Origin: Anaerolineae bacterium
GTDB lineage: Bacteria; Pseudomonadota; Alphaproteobacteria; DSM-16000; Inquilinaceae
Length of the DNA stretch: 64,000 nucleotides
Direction of reading: 5' to 3'
NCBI GenBank assembly: GCA_028285185.1
Contig: JANQQD010000310.1
Location: 1-64,000 of the forward strand
Part shown: positions 16,127 to 25,296 of the stretch, in pieces
How the letters are laid out: each line of letters begins with the position of its first letter
Position numbering within the stretch: position 1 is the first letter of the stretch
The notes under the pieces: generated by a model
What the model was told of the DNA's origin: nothing
The model's input: only the letters and a program-made list of their open reading frames with translations
Database searches by the model: none
Position numbers and translations under genes: made by a program

Positions 16127-17835
16127 AGCTGATACTTAAAGAATATCTCGCGTCTCTTAGGGAGCGCGGTGACCTTGACAAAGCGTTGCTACCCAACCTG
16201 CTGTCCGCCATGGGTTTGCAGGTTCTGAAAACTCCAATGATCGGCACTCGCCAAGATGGTGTTGATATATCTGCCGTAGGTCAGCTGCAAGGCGATGACC
16301 GGAAATACCTCTATTTGCTCTGCGTGAAGGCAGGAGACGTGGGCCGTAGCGATTGGGATGCAGGGCCGCAGTCAGTGCGTCCAGAGTTGCAGGAAATATT
16401 GGATGTCTACATAGGCTCAAAAATCGCAAAAGAGCATCAAGATCTTCCGATCAAAATATGCTTGTGCATGGGTGGTGAGCTGAAGGAAACCGTTGAGGGC
16501 AATTGGGCTGGTTTCACGCGGAAGAACGCGACTAGCGAACTCTGCTTCGAGCTATGGAACGGGGATCGCCTTGCTGGATTTATGGAGAAATCCCTACTGG
16601 CTCGGGAGTTATTGGAAGAAGAGGCGCGAAGACATTTTCAGAAAGCCCTCGCAATGGTGAATGAACCAGAGGCTTGCTACGAGTATACCAGAAGCCTCAT
16701 CGCGATCATCCTCCCGCGAGAGGAGTTGAAGGACAAAGAGCGTCTATTGCGGCTTAGGCAGGCGTTTATTTGTCTCCATGCCATTTGCGCCTGGGCGGTT
16801 GAAGCAAAAAGCCTTGATGTCGTTTATCGAATAACTGAATTGGGTTTGCTGTTCTGCTGGGATGCCATGCGAGAACAACCAATCAAACCTAAGCCCACCA
16901 AGCATCAAATCGCCTTGACAGAAATTCTAGACCAGTACGTCCGGCTCTACCTTATGATGTCCGAGATGTACTTTGAGAAGGTGCTCTATCCACATGCTGA
17001 AACGCTTCATGCTTTGACCGTTTCGGTAAAGTCGCGGGAAGCAGTCGATGCCAATCTTGCGATGTTCGAACTGCTTGGGCGAGCGGCTACCCGCGCAATC
17101 TGGACGGACTTGTTCGGAAAAGCCCTCTCGGAGGCAAACCCTGATTTTGCTCGCAGCCTGAGCGAACAGACTTCGAAGATGCTAGACATGTTGGTTGCCC
17201 TGCTTAACAACAACCCGACTTTAGGGTCTCCGTTCAAGGACGATCATATGATCGAGGCAGCCTTGGTTATGTATCTTGCGCAACAGACATCGTCAGGGAG
17301 GCGATTTATGCCGTGGTTCCATGCCATGGCTGAGAACACCTCGTTCGCTCTGTTAACCAATGCCAGTTATCCAACATGCTTGCGCGATTACAGCGATCTG
17401 CTTGCGCACCCTGCGAGCAATGAGCAGGAGTATCGAAACGAGGCGTGTGTGGGAAGTGTCTTGCACCCGTATCTGTTTATTTGGCTCCAGTACAGTGCCG
17501 AACAAAACTCCATTGAAGAATTTTCAAAACGACTTTCGCAACAAATTCCGAACTGCACATATCAGGCATGGTTCCCTGATGAGGAAACGGATCACAAAAT
17601 CTGGCGTGGAGAAACATACCATGGGATTTGCGTGACTGACCTTTCGCCATCGCGTGGACATGCGGAGATAGCGGATACCTTGAACCTCGCTATTAAGGAA
17701 TGTGGGGCAATTCTCGAAATGACAGCGATCAAACGCGGACTGGTGCCACTTTTCTTAACGGCGTGCAGGCACCATCGTTTGCCAATCCCGCCAACACTTT
17801 GGATGCCGCCTCAAGAAGGTTCAGGGCAAGCGTGA
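16123..17835 (+). CDS. Protein with Mrr-like nuclease N-terminus and helical C-terminus, cargo gene 2 (570 aa)
   Basis: Residues about 20-90 look like a PD-(D/E)xK fold: LLPNLLSAMGLQV helix, GTRQDGVDIS with Asp45 and Asp48, a beta strand YLYLLCVKAGD with Lys69, then RSDWD and SVRPELQEILDVYI. Mrr-type enzymes have QxK in place of ExK; here it is CxK, so activity needs testing. From about 160 onward the protein is helical with no other motif recognised. It overlaps the upstream gene by four bases. It is the last gene of the element before attR. A two-protein nuclease plus sensor arrangement is plausible but not shown. Confidence 0.6.
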   Translation: MKLILKEYLASLRERGDLDKALLPNLLSAMGLQVLKTPMIGTRQDGVDISAVGQLQGDDRKYLYLLCVKAGDVGRSDWDAGPQSVRPELQEILDVYIGSKIAKEHQDLPIKICLCMGGELKETVEGNWAGFTRKNATSELCFELWNGDRLAGFMEKSLLARELLEEEARRHFQKALAMVNEPEACYEYTRSLIAIILPREELKDKERLLRLRQAFICLHAICAWAVEAKSLDVVYRITELGLLFCWDAMREQPIKPKPTKHQIALTEILDQYVRLYLMMSEMYFEKVLYPHAETLHALTVSVKSREAVDANLAMFELLGRAATRAIWTDLFGKALSEANPDFARSLSEQTSKMLDMLVALLNNNPTLGSPFKDDHMIEAALVMYLAQQTSSGRRFMPWFHAMAENTSFALLTNASYPTCLRDYSDLLAHPASNEQEYRNEACVGSVLHPYLFIWLQYSAEQNSIEEFSKRLSQQIPNCTYQAWFPDEETDHKIWRGETYHGICVTDLSPSRGHAEIADTLNLAIKECGAILEMTAIKRGLVPLFLTACRHHRLPIPPTLWMPPQEGSGQA

Positions 17836-17924
17836 GACGCGACTAGGGTCACATAAGTCCCTTAAGGTCACTAACACGCGTCAATCAGGACGTGGATAAT
17901 TCGCGCTTAACATTGCCCAGACAC

Positions 17925-17943
17925 CTGCTACAGTTCTGTAGCA
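17925..17943. promoter_or_regulatory. Inverted CTGCTACAG / CTGTAGCA pair, candidate arm sites
   Basis: TGCTACAG and CTGTAGCA face each other across two bases, giving a perfect palindrome. The same word occurs twice beside attL. Position 65 bases inside attR fits an integrase arm or excisionase site. Confidence 0.45.
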
Positions 17944-18006
17944 CCCTAGGGGCTGGACCGAGCGTAACCCCTTGGAAAACTTAGCGGCACGCAAAGTGGA
18001 AACCTC

Positions 18007-18027
18007 TCCCTTCGTCTCCGCCACTTG
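18007..18027 (+). repeat. attR: 21-base direct repeat
   Basis: Exact copy of 8248-8268, containing the acceptor end of tRNA-Ser but not the rest of the gene. It marks the right end of the element that begins at the tRNA. Confidence 0.9.
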
Positions 18028-18165
18028 CCCTCGCGAAAGCTTTCTCTCCGTCGGGCTGCGGCCGGATTTTTCCGTTGTTTTCGAGGGTTGTGCGGGTGGA
18101 GCACTTAACCGCCAGAATCCAAGAGCTTCGGGGCGGGCGTCTCTATGTTCCCGGTTTCTCCCGAC

Positions 18166-18193
18166 CTCTTAACCGCGTTCCAGCGGTTAAGAG
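18166..18193. repeat. Perfect 11-base inverted repeat
   Basis: CTCTTAACCGC and GCGGTTAAGAG with a 6-base loop, about 100 bases downstream of the res stop. There is no adjoining T-run, so it is either a weak terminator or a protein-binding site. Confidence 0.5.
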
Positions 18194-18294
18194 CCTCAAG
18201 CATCTGTTTTTACGTCGTATTCCCGTAGCCCTGGGATCAACTCGTTCGAATGAACGTTCTCTCTGCGTTCGCGACCGAGAACGAACCCGTGGGC

Positions 18295-20889
18295 TCACAC
18301 GGCGTAGTCATCCGCGACGGCACTCTCGTATAGAGCCTTGACGGACGTCGCGCTTTCGACCGCGGCTCGCACCGCCTCTTCCTTAAGATCCAGAACGCGA
18401 AAGCCTTCGCCCACCTTCGCGATCGCATCTATTCGGCGGAAGGTCTCGCCGTAGGTCGCAGCATACTTCGCAAGGCCCTTCAGCTTTGGGATCGAGTCAC
18501 CGAACTGCGTCCCGTGCGGGTCGACGATGTCGGCTGCGATTGACCCATCTGCCAGCTTCGCGAAGAAGATAAAGTCGGGCCGCACAATCTTGACGTCCCC
18601 GCCGTCCTCGTAGGTCACGCCGAGAGAGTCCTGGCTGGCGCGAGACGGATTTCGATACCACGCGATCGTTCCCGCGCGCTTCAGCTCTGCGGACAGAACG
18701 TCTCCCTCCCACGAATTGAAGTCCTCTGGGAACATGCCATCCTCGGCGCACAACAGGTGCCTTTCGAAGCGTGGCAGCGGGGTCTCCGACCCATCCGCTT
18801 CTCGCACGGTCGTGGGCTGCATCCACGAAGCTGGCTTGGCCAGGTCGACATCCAAAGGATGAGCGCTCATCTCTCGGATCTGGCGATAGACCTCTTGGCG
18901 CTCGTCCGAGAGGCTCTTGATCTCGATCCGGTGGTGCGTGAGCCACTTGTTCGCGAGGCTCTCTGCCTCTGTCTCGAGGTACTCCTTCACTTCCGGCACC
19001 AGCCCGAGCGCAGCGACCGTGACACGCGCCTCGATCAACGCAGCTTCAAGGTCGCCATCGTCGCCCTCAGCCTTCGCTAGAGATTCACTGTAGGACGTTG
19101 CAAGATCCGGGCTGATGGTACGCCCTGCACGGCGGTATGCATCATCGATCACCGCGAAATCTGCAGCCTCGAGGAAGTCATCGAACGACATCTCTCGTGT
19201 CTCCAGATCGGTCTTGAGGCTCTTGCCTTCGACCGTCATCACCGTCTTGCGAGCCTTCGCGATCTCCGACTTGTAGCGCTCTCGCGCGGCGTTCAGCACC
19301 TTGTGCATCTCTGCATGGGCCTTCTTGCCGGCCTCCGGCAGGAGCCCGTCAGCAGCAAGTTCGTGGGCCAGCGACGTCAGGCGCTTCACGGGCTTGGCCT
19401 GGCGCTTCGGCAGCGACTGCGACGGAAGAGAGAGCAGCTTGTCCCAGACCGCCTCCGGAATCGCCGGGTTCGGCTTCATCTCGTCAGGGTTGACCAGCAC
19501 GCGCCGGCCGGGGAGCTCTTCGCCCCCGTCGCCGCCAGACATCAGCGCCTTGGCGACATCCTTCACGGACTGCGCGTCGAAGAATGGCAACAGGCAGTCA
19601 ACGGCGTTGAGCCGCTCGTTGCCCGGGATCCTCCTGGCAAGCGGCGTACGGACCATGCGGCCGAGAAGCTGCGTGATATGCGTTCTGTCCTTCGCGGGAC
19701 GGAACGACACCATCACCTCGGCCCTCGGACAGTCCCAGCCAGTGCTGATCGCGTCCTTGGCGATCAGAACGCGGACCCACGTCGACTCCTGCACGCGCTC
19801 CGGCGAGATGTAGGGGATCGAGTGGCTGCCGAAGGTCTGGGTCGTGTGGTCACCGAAAACATGGGCCACCGCGTCGTCGCCGAGCTCGGGCCAGCGCTCG
19901 TAGATCGTATCAAGAGCACGTCCGATCTCGTCGTGATCTGGTGAGTTCGGCACCTGCAGAACCATCAGCGGCGCCACGGTATCGGCATCGTCCTGCTGCT
20001 TGGCGTACTCCTCCCAGGCAGCCGTGATCTCCTTCAGCTTGTCGGTTCCGCGTCGGACCAGCACGGTATCGAACTGGCCGACCTCGTTGGGCACGTCGAG
20101 AATGATCGTGTCCTTCAGCAGGCCCGAGGCCTGCACCTTGCCGGAGTCGACCATCACGTTGGGAAGTGTGGCTCGGCCCTGCATGTCGGCCATGGCGGCG
20201 TTGAATCGCTCGACCGTTGCCGAGATGCCGAGAACGATCGGGATACCGGGCACCGAGCCGGATCCGTTGATCAGCCGCTTCACGATGGTTGTCTTCTCGC
20301 CGCCGCCATTCCCGCCCGAGGCCTTCATCCCGCGGTGTGCCTCGTCGAGGACGAGGTAGAGGGTCAGGTTCGGGTCCTCGATGGTGTTCTGGATCGTGTC
20401 CCAGATCGTGAAGGCGCGCATGTCGGGCATAACAGTCTGGCGGCCGTCCGTTTCGACACCCGGATCGTCAGGGTCGTGGCCGCGCACCAGCAAGCTCGAT
20501 TTGCTCAGCTTCTGCGTGTTCAGGAAATAGACCTTCCCCGCCTCGAGCTTCTCGCGGTTGAAGGTGTTCTGCACGATCACAAGGTCCGACAGCGTCAGAC
20601 GGTCGGAGGCCTCACGCAAACGGAAATGCGACTGAGCGTTCAGCGCAGGGTCATCGCTGAACCAGATCACGACCGCGCCGGGATCGGGCTCGAAGTCGAA
20701 ATTGTCATCGCCATGGAACAGCGCCTCGAACACGGCCGCGGCCATGACGGTCTTGCCGGCGCCGGTAGTCGCCGTGAGCGAGAAGGCGTGCCGGTCCCCA
20801 TCCTCGTGCCAGCGCTTCGCGGCCTTGCGGAGGTTGGTTAGCACATCCTTGACGGCATATTCCTGGTAATCTTTCAGCGTGAACTTCAT
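18295..20889 (-). CDS. res: Type III-like restriction enzyme Res subunit, DEAH helicase (864 aa)
   Basis: ATP-dependent translocase/helicase partner of the adjacent methyltransferase. Walker A is TGAGKT (42-47), the DEAH box is at 182-185, and the second RecA domain has DAISTGWDCPRAEVMVSF and QLLGRMVRTP (motifs V-VI). The C-terminal part has RPDFIFF followed by AADIVDPHG and PKLKGLAKY. This is where type III Res enzymes carry a PD...ExK nuclease, but a normal ExK is not seen; the metal site may be altered. It starts three bases after the mod stop, so the two are one operon. Together they would recognise, methylate and cut unmodified foreign DNA. Confidence 0.85.
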   Translation of the reverse strand: MKFTLKDYQEYAVKDVLTNLRKAAKRWHEDGDRHAFSLTATTGAGKTVMAAAVFEALFHGDDNFDFEPDPGAVVIWFSDDPALNAQSHFRLREASDRLTLSDLVIVQNTFNREKLEAGKVYFLNTQKLSKSSLLVRGHDPDDPGVETDGRQTVMPDMRAFTIWDTIQNTIEDPNLTLYLVLDEAHRGMKASGGNGGGEKTTIVKRLINGSGSVPGIPIVLGISATVERFNAAMADMQGRATLPNVMVDSGKVQASGLLKDTIILDVPNEVGQFDTVLVRRGTDKLKEITAAWEEYAKQQDDADTVAPLMVLQVPNSPDHDEIGRALDTIYERWPELGDDAVAHVFGDHTTQTFGSHSIPYISPERVQESTWVRVLIAKDAISTGWDCPRAEVMVSFRPAKDRTHITQLLGRMVRTPLARRIPGNERLNAVDCLLPFFDAQSVKDVAKALMSGGDGGEELPGRRVLVNPDEMKPNPAIPEAVWDKLLSLPSQSLPKRQAKPVKRLTSLAHELAADGLLPEAGKKAHAEMHKVLNAARERYKSEIAKARKTVMTVEGKSLKTDLETREMSFDDFLEAADFAVIDDAYRRAGRTISPDLATSYSESLAKAEGDDGDLEAALIEARVTVAALGLVPEVKEYLETEAESLANKWLTHHRIEIKSLSDERQEVYRQIREMSAHPLDVDLAKPASWMQPTTVREADGSETPLPRFERHLLCAEDGMFPEDFNSWEGDVLSAELKRAGTIAWYRNPSRASQDSLGVTYEDGGDVKIVRPDFIFFAKLADGSIAADIVDPHGTQFGDSIPKLKGLAKYAATYGETFRRIDAIAKVGEGFRVLDLKEEAVRAAVESATSVKALYESAVADDYAV

Positions 20890-20892
20890 GGG

Positions 20893-23034
20893 TTAGCGGC
20901 CCATCGAAAAGCGAAAATTGGAAAGATACGACTCGTAGAGCCGGATCGGCTCGACAGAGTCAGGCAGCCTGCGCGCGACGGATTGAAAGCGTCGGTCGTC
21001 GTCGGTGACGATAAATGCGATGCGCAACCCGTCGCAGGCATCGACCGCGTCGCAGAACTCCGCCGAGCGGTCCAGGTCTACCAGCAGCCCATACGTCTCG
21101 GCGACGGCCCAGCCCTGATCCGGCAGCGCATCAATCCGGCTTCCCTCTGCGCCCGCACGCATCCAGAGGAGCGGCGCTATGCGCTGAAAGGCGAGGTTGT
21201 GATGTACCGCGACCGGCGTCTCGTAGGTCAGCGTGAAGAACTCGGCGTTCTCTTCGAAGCCCTCGGTCATCGGGAACTCGTCGGTGAACTTGTAGTCGCC
21301 GTCGATGTCTTCGCCCTCGGGCGTCTTGCCTGTGATCGCGGCTCTGATCCGGGGCTTCGTGATGTAGTCGCAGATGCCGAGCTGCTCCCATTCGGCATCT
21401 CCTGGACGGAGCCCGCTCTTCTTCAAAGTCGCTTGCTCTGTCGCTCGAACTTCATTGTTTGTAACGCAGATGGATTGCCGGCGTCCTCCGTCTTGGCGAT
21501 TGAGCCGCATTACGGCATGAGCCGTCGTTCCGGACCCACTGAAGAAATCGAGCACAACAGCGTTCGGCTTCCCTCGGACAACGACCCTGAGCGCGTCTTC
21601 CACAGCATAAAGACTCTTGGGGAATGGAAAGGCCCGGCCGTTTCCTAGAAGTGCGCCAACTAGATCTGTTCCGTATGCACCTGCGTCGTGGCTTGTCCGA
21701 TGCCAGACCGTTCTCACCTTCCGAGTTGCCGCTCCGGCATACGCTACGTCCGCAACACCCGTTATCGGGTCGCAAGATAAGACTGAGAGAATACCCTCTT
21801 CAATTTCGGCCCTATGCTGCTCCGTAAGGTATGTAATGCCCCAAGATCGCCGCTTTTTATCGTAGCGACCTAATGCTACGTATCCATTCTTGACCAAGTT
21901 GTTGAACGTATCTACTCCCACACCCCAGCGACCAAGACTCAAGTCTTTTCTCACAGGCCAAACGGCTGTGTTTCCTTCTTCGTCTCTAAGTTCGAAATCC
22001 GGCTCTTTGTCGAGCGGGAGATATTCCCCAGCTCTAATAATCTTCTTTGACTTTGGGTTTATCCAGACCGGATAGAACATTTGCTCACGATCTTTTCGCT
22101 GCGCCTCATCGCCTGAACGAAGCAAACCCTTCCATCGTGGGCGTGAAAGACCATCCTCGGTCTCTTTGGTCTCCCTGAAGGTAAGCAAATCATCATCGGC
22201 AGAGTAGATCGTGCATTCAGGGCCAAAACAGAAGAAGGCATATTCCTCAACTCGTGACAGATAACCTTGGGTGACACCCTTCGGGTTGTTCACGATTGTT
22301 ACCTGTTGGATGGTGAACCCTTGAAGGGTTTGCTCCAGCAACAGTCCAAGTCGCCTTACCTCATGTTCGTCAATCGTAACGATCAATGCGCCCGATGGCT
22401 TCAAGAGGTTTTTTGCAACCAAAAGGCGGCGCTCCATGAACGCGAGCCATTTAGAGTGCCGGTAAAGATCGTCGTCGCCAACATAATTATTGTTGTACTT
22501 CCAATCGCTAGCGCCGGAATTGTAGGGTGGGTCTATGTAAATCGCATCGACCTTTCCGCGGTGCGTATAGGTCAACGCTTCCAGAACGTGAAAATTCTCG
22601 CCGTTGATCACGGTGTGGTAGGGCTTGTCGCCGCCGCGCTCGACCTTCCCGGTGCTGACCAGCCCCGGATAGATGTAGTCGCGGAACTCTGCGACCACGA
22701 CGAGGTTATCGGTCGCGACGTCAGCCGTCTCGGGCTCTGCGGCGTCGATCAGCGAGACATGTGCGGTGCGCTTGCCGTCGTCTTCGTCGATGCGGAGCAC
22801 CTTCCACAGCCGCGGGTCGCCCTTGGCCGTGGAACCGCGCGGCGGCAGGATGCGCACCTTGTCTCCCCTGCGGATCGGCCGACCCGGCAGCTCCACGCTC
22901 TCGGGCCGGTGCCGTTCGAAGTTGAGACCGAAGGCGCGGCGCGACGCCAGCGCCTTGAATTCCCGCTCCAGCTCGTCTCCGAGAGCTCGATCCTTCGCCT
23001 TCGCCCGTGCGATCAGATCCGTCAGTCGCGACAC
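20893..23034 (-). CDS. mod: Type III-like site-specific DNA methyltransferase Mod (713 aa)
   Basis: Modifies adenine (or N4-cytosine) at the recognition site of the restriction pair. The order DPPY (168-171, in AIYIDPPYNSG) before the SAM-binding FFSGSGTTAHAV near residue 500 is that of beta-class amino-methyltransferases, to which type III Mod belongs. A beta-rich N-terminal segment (residues 45-120) and the region between the motifs probably read the target sequence. The start is GTG at 23034 behind AGAGG. GC content falls in the middle of the gene (about 21450-22550), which fits an exchanged target-recognition region. Confidence 0.9.
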   Translation of the reverse strand: MSRLTDLIARAKAKDRALGDELEREFKALASRRAFGLNFERHRPESVELPGRPIRRGDKVRILPPRGSTAKGDPRLWKVLRIDEDDGKRTAHVSLIDAAEPETADVATDNLVVVAEFRDYIYPGLVSTGKVERGGDKPYHTVINGENFHVLEALTYTHRGKVDAIYIDPPYNSGASDWKYNNNYVGDDDLYRHSKWLAFMERRLLVAKNLLKPSGALIVTIDEHEVRRLGLLLEQTLQGFTIQQVTIVNNPKGVTQGYLSRVEEYAFFCFGPECTIYSADDDLLTFRETKETEDGLSRPRWKGLLRSGDEAQRKDREQMFYPVWINPKSKKIIRAGEYLPLDKEPDFELRDEEGNTAVWPVRKDLSLGRWGVGVDTFNNLVKNGYVALGRYDKKRRSWGITYLTEQHRAEIEEGILSVLSCDPITGVADVAYAGAATRKVRTVWHRTSHDAGAYGTDLVGALLGNGRAFPFPKSLYAVEDALRVVVRGKPNAVVLDFFSGSGTTAHAVMRLNRQDGGRRQSICVTNNEVRATEQATLKKSGLRPGDAEWEQLGICDYITKPRIRAAITGKTPEGEDIDGDYKFTDEFPMTEGFEENAEFFTLTYETPVAVHHNLAFQRIAPLLWMRAGAEGSRIDALPDQGWAVAETYGLLVDLDRSAEFCDAVDACDGLRIAFIVTDDDRRFQSVARRLPDSVEPIRLYESYLSNFRFSMGR

Positions 23035-23372
23035 GCTGAAACCTCTTTCATCTCAATACTTGCTGACCAGGATGCCCAAGTCGCGCCCGGACGCCACCCG
23101 GTCCGTCGCGCCGAGTCGCGCGGAGACGCTTGGGCTGGTTGGCCCAAGATCGGACAAGGCTGGAGGGATCGCGCGCATGGCGGTCATCGTGGTCGCTCTC
23201 ATTTCACAGCAGGCGGCGGCATTGCCGGACGCCCCGGATTTGAGCTGACATTCCCGCCGTTTACGCCTGCAGACTAAGCCGCGCCGGCCTCCTTCCGCAA
23301 GTCGAATGCCCAGTCGCGGCCCCTCCGGAGCCGATGACGTCGCGCATTTCGGCTGCGCTCGGGGCCTCACCG
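23035..23372. other. 338 bases without a supported gene
   Basis: Spacer between mod and the truncated upstream gene. Open frames here are antisense or lack a start and codon signal. I see no repeat or hairpin of note; the mod promoter may lie near its right side. Confidence 0.4.
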
Positions 23373-24092
23373 CTACAGGGGAAGCGCGTCTTGGCGTGTG
23401 TCGTCCACGCGCAGGACGCCCAGCAGCTGCCAGGTGTGCGGGCGCTTCGCCATGTTGCCAACGCAGAAGAGCATGCCCTTCTTCGGGTATTCGTCGTTGA
23501 ACGTTGTGCTCATCCACTCGAGCGCTGCACGCTCTGACCCCTCGCGACGTTTTCCAAAGAAGAACATGGCATGGGCCTCCCAGTCGCCGTTCGCATAATC
23601 GTGCGGACCAGTGCCGTCCTCGAACTTGAAGCGGAACTCGTAGGGGCTTGGCTCCAACGCCTTCAGTTCTTCGTCGAAGAAATCGCCCTGGCTTGCGGCC
23701 TGCCGATAAGTCTCGCGCTCTGCCTCAATCTGCTCAGACGATTTTGCCTTGTAGTAGAAGCGCGTGTTTCTCGGCCGGATCAAAGCCAGGGATCTACCAG
23801 CTTCAGCGGCTTCCGCCACAGACTTCGACACGAGTGGATCAAGGAAGGCGGCTCGATCTTTGCGCGGCATGCAACCGTCCCGCTTGATCGATTCTTCGGC
23901 GACATGGCAGCTTTCGCTACGATTGTCGCGTGTCGGTCTGCGATACTTGAAATTCACCCAATCCCAACGCTTGAAGGCAGACTCATCGGAAAGCTGGCGG
24001 AATCGCACTGGATAAAGCCGCTTGAACTCGCCGCGGGCAGTCACCTCGGCGCAGCAGACCGTTTCCCCGTGAGAGGTACTACGCTGCGGTAG
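23373..24092 (-). pseudogene. Unrecognised RM-associated protein, 5' end removed by IS
   Basis: The frame from 24044 (GTG) gives 223 aa, but coding-like sequence continues upstream as LPQRSTSHGETVCCAEV to 24092, two bases from the IS end. The segment HGETVCCAEVTARGEFKRL followed by YPVRFR looks like the start of a family in which a KTYP-like strand comes first, so the start codon and about ten residues are probably lost. Later parts read RWDWVNFKYRRP and a C-terminal LGVLRVDD. The function of the family is not known to me. It is upstream of mod and res on the same strand, so it is likely a third gene of that locus. Re-initiation at the GTG could still give a shortened protein. Confidence 0.55.
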
Positions 24093-24135
24093 CGTGTCCA
24101 GCCCCCTGCGATTGGGCCGCTTTTGGGCGTGTTCC

Positions 24136-24876
24136 CTAGATTGTCTCGGGCACGGGTGGTCGCATTCCCAGGGCCTCGTGGGGACGGATCCGATTGTATT
24201 GACGGAGCCATGCGTTGATGACGGTCTGTGCCTGTCGGGTTGTAGCGAACCACTCAGCGTTCAAGACTTCTTGACGGAGGGTGCCGTTGAATCGCTCATT
24301 GTAGCCGTTTTCCCAGGGCGATCCGGGTAGGATGCGGATCGGGTCGATACCGACGCGCTTCAGCCAAGTCTGCAGGGGCTCGGCGATGAACTCCGGGCCG
24401 TTGTCAGAGCGCAGGTGATCCGGCGCACCCCTCTGGACAATAAGCGGCGCCAGGGCTTCAACCACCTCGTGTGCCCCCATCTTCGTGGCGACTTGGACGC
24501 AGAGGGCTTCCCTGGTGAACTCGTCGAGAACAGTGAGCATTTTGTAGGGTCGACCGCTGCTCAAGCGGTCGTGCACGAGATCGACGGACCAGACGTGGTT
24601 GGGGTATTTGGGCCGGAGCCGGATCACCGATGCATCGTGGTGGTAGAGCCGTTTGTGCTTCTTGTGCCGTTCCGGGAGCTGCAACCCTTCTTCGCGCCAG
24701 AGCCTCTCGACCTTCTTGTGATTGATCCGCCAGCCTTCAGCGCGGAGGAGTTCACCCACCTTGCGATAGCCGTAGCGACCATACTTCTTGGCCAATCGGA
24801 TCATGGCCAGGCGCAGCGCGTCGTCGTCCTTGGGTTCGGACTTGTATTGCATCGTTGACCGCGCCACGCCCATCAC
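24136..24876 (-). CDS. IS3-family transposase OrfB (DDE integrase core, 246 aa as an independent frame)
   Basis: Catalytic part of the transposase. It contains an HTH_21-like segment (KYGRYGYRKVGELLRAEGW), the DDE core with VDLVHDRLS (first Asp), SDNGPEF (second Asp) and PWENGYNERFNGTLRQE (Glu), and the end NAWLRQYNRIRPHEALG. The frame continues upstream as EAEGLSKDQLRQAVVYTRQ, joining orfA by a -1 shift at the T6 run read from 24972 to 24967, so the true product is the OrfAB fusion. All catalytic residues are present; the copy may be active. Confidence 0.93.
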   Translation of the reverse strand: MMGVARSTMQYKSEPKDDDALRLAMIRLAKKYGRYGYRKVGELLRAEGWRINHKKVERLWREEGLQLPERHKKHKRLYHHDASVIRLRPKYPNHVWSVDLVHDRLSSGRPYKMLTVLDEFTREALCVQVATKMGAHEVVEALAPLIVQRGAPDHLRSDNGPEFIAEPLQTWLKRVGIDPIRILPGSPWENGYNERFNGTLRQEVLNAEWFATTRQAQTVINAWLRQYNRIRPHEALGMRPPVPETI

Positions 24877-24950
24877 CCGACACGTCCGACGTTCAGAGGT
24901 GCCAAGGCGCTGACGGGTGTAAACGACGGCCTGACGCAGTTGGTCCTTGC

Positions 24951-25238
24951 TCAGGCCTTCGGCTTCAAAAAATCGAGGCTCTCCTTCAGGATCAACTTGT
25001 CGAGCTCAAGCTCTGCCACGATCCTCTTGAGCCGCTGGTTTTCTTTTTCCAGCGCTCGCATCTGCGAAAGCTGCGACCGTCCCATACCGCCAAACTTCTT
25101 GCGCCACGTATAGTAGGTCGCATCGCTGATCCCAGCCTTCCGACACGCCTCAGCCACGTCCAGCCCTGATGCCAGATGGACTTCAATCTCTCTAAGCAGA
25201 CGCAACGCGTCCTCGTCCGTGTGACGCTTCCGGGCCAT
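24951..25238 (-). CDS. IS3-family OrfA (HTH, 95 aa)
   Basis: DNA-binding N-terminal part of the transposase. The HTH_8-type domain reads LDVAEACRKAGISDATYYTW followed by RKKFGGMG, with a leucine-zipper-like stretch LEKENQRLKRIVAELELDK and the end KESLDFLKPKA. These words are typical of IS407-group elements. It ends just after the slippery T6 run that links it to orfB. Alone it normally represses transposition. Confidence 0.93.
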   Translation of the reverse strand: MARKRHTDEDALRLLREIEVHLASGLDVAEACRKAGISDATYYTWRKKFGGMGRSQLSQMRALEKENQRLKRIVAELELDKLILKESLDFLKPKA

Positions 25239-25296
25239 CGATCATCCCCCTCTCAGCTCTGATACAGAATGGCCCAGTTCTAGGGGGCAGGGACAC

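Larger units (their letters stand above)
17836..18294. other. Gene-free end region of the element with recombination sites
   Basis: 459 bases without a supported gene. It holds the arm-like inverted pair at 17925-17943, attR at 18007-18027, and an 11-base perfect inverted repeat at 18166-18193. A further partial copy of the TTAACCGC core of that repeat lies near 18103-18110. The rest shows nothing recognisable. Confidence 0.6.
24095..25295 (-). mobile_element. IS3-family insertion sequence (about 1.2 kb, IS407-like)
   Basis: Carries orfA and orfB in the overlapping -1 arrangement. The imperfect terminal inverted repeats start TGTCC: left 24095-24118 (TGTCCAGCCCCCTGCG) and right 25271-25295 read inward (TGTCCCTGCCCCCTAG). 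Outward identity extends by CG on both sides. No 3- or 4-base target duplication is visible (AGCG against CGAC), and the genes on the two sides are unrelated and both broken. Confidence 0.88.

Noticed and set aside
20983-23277. Plus-strand frames of 221 and 336 aa over mod
   Set aside because: Antisense to a methyltransferase with complete motifs.
23053-23517. 154-aa minus frame between mod and the truncated gene
   Set aside because: Composition is shadow-like and it overlaps the better-supported frame at 23373.
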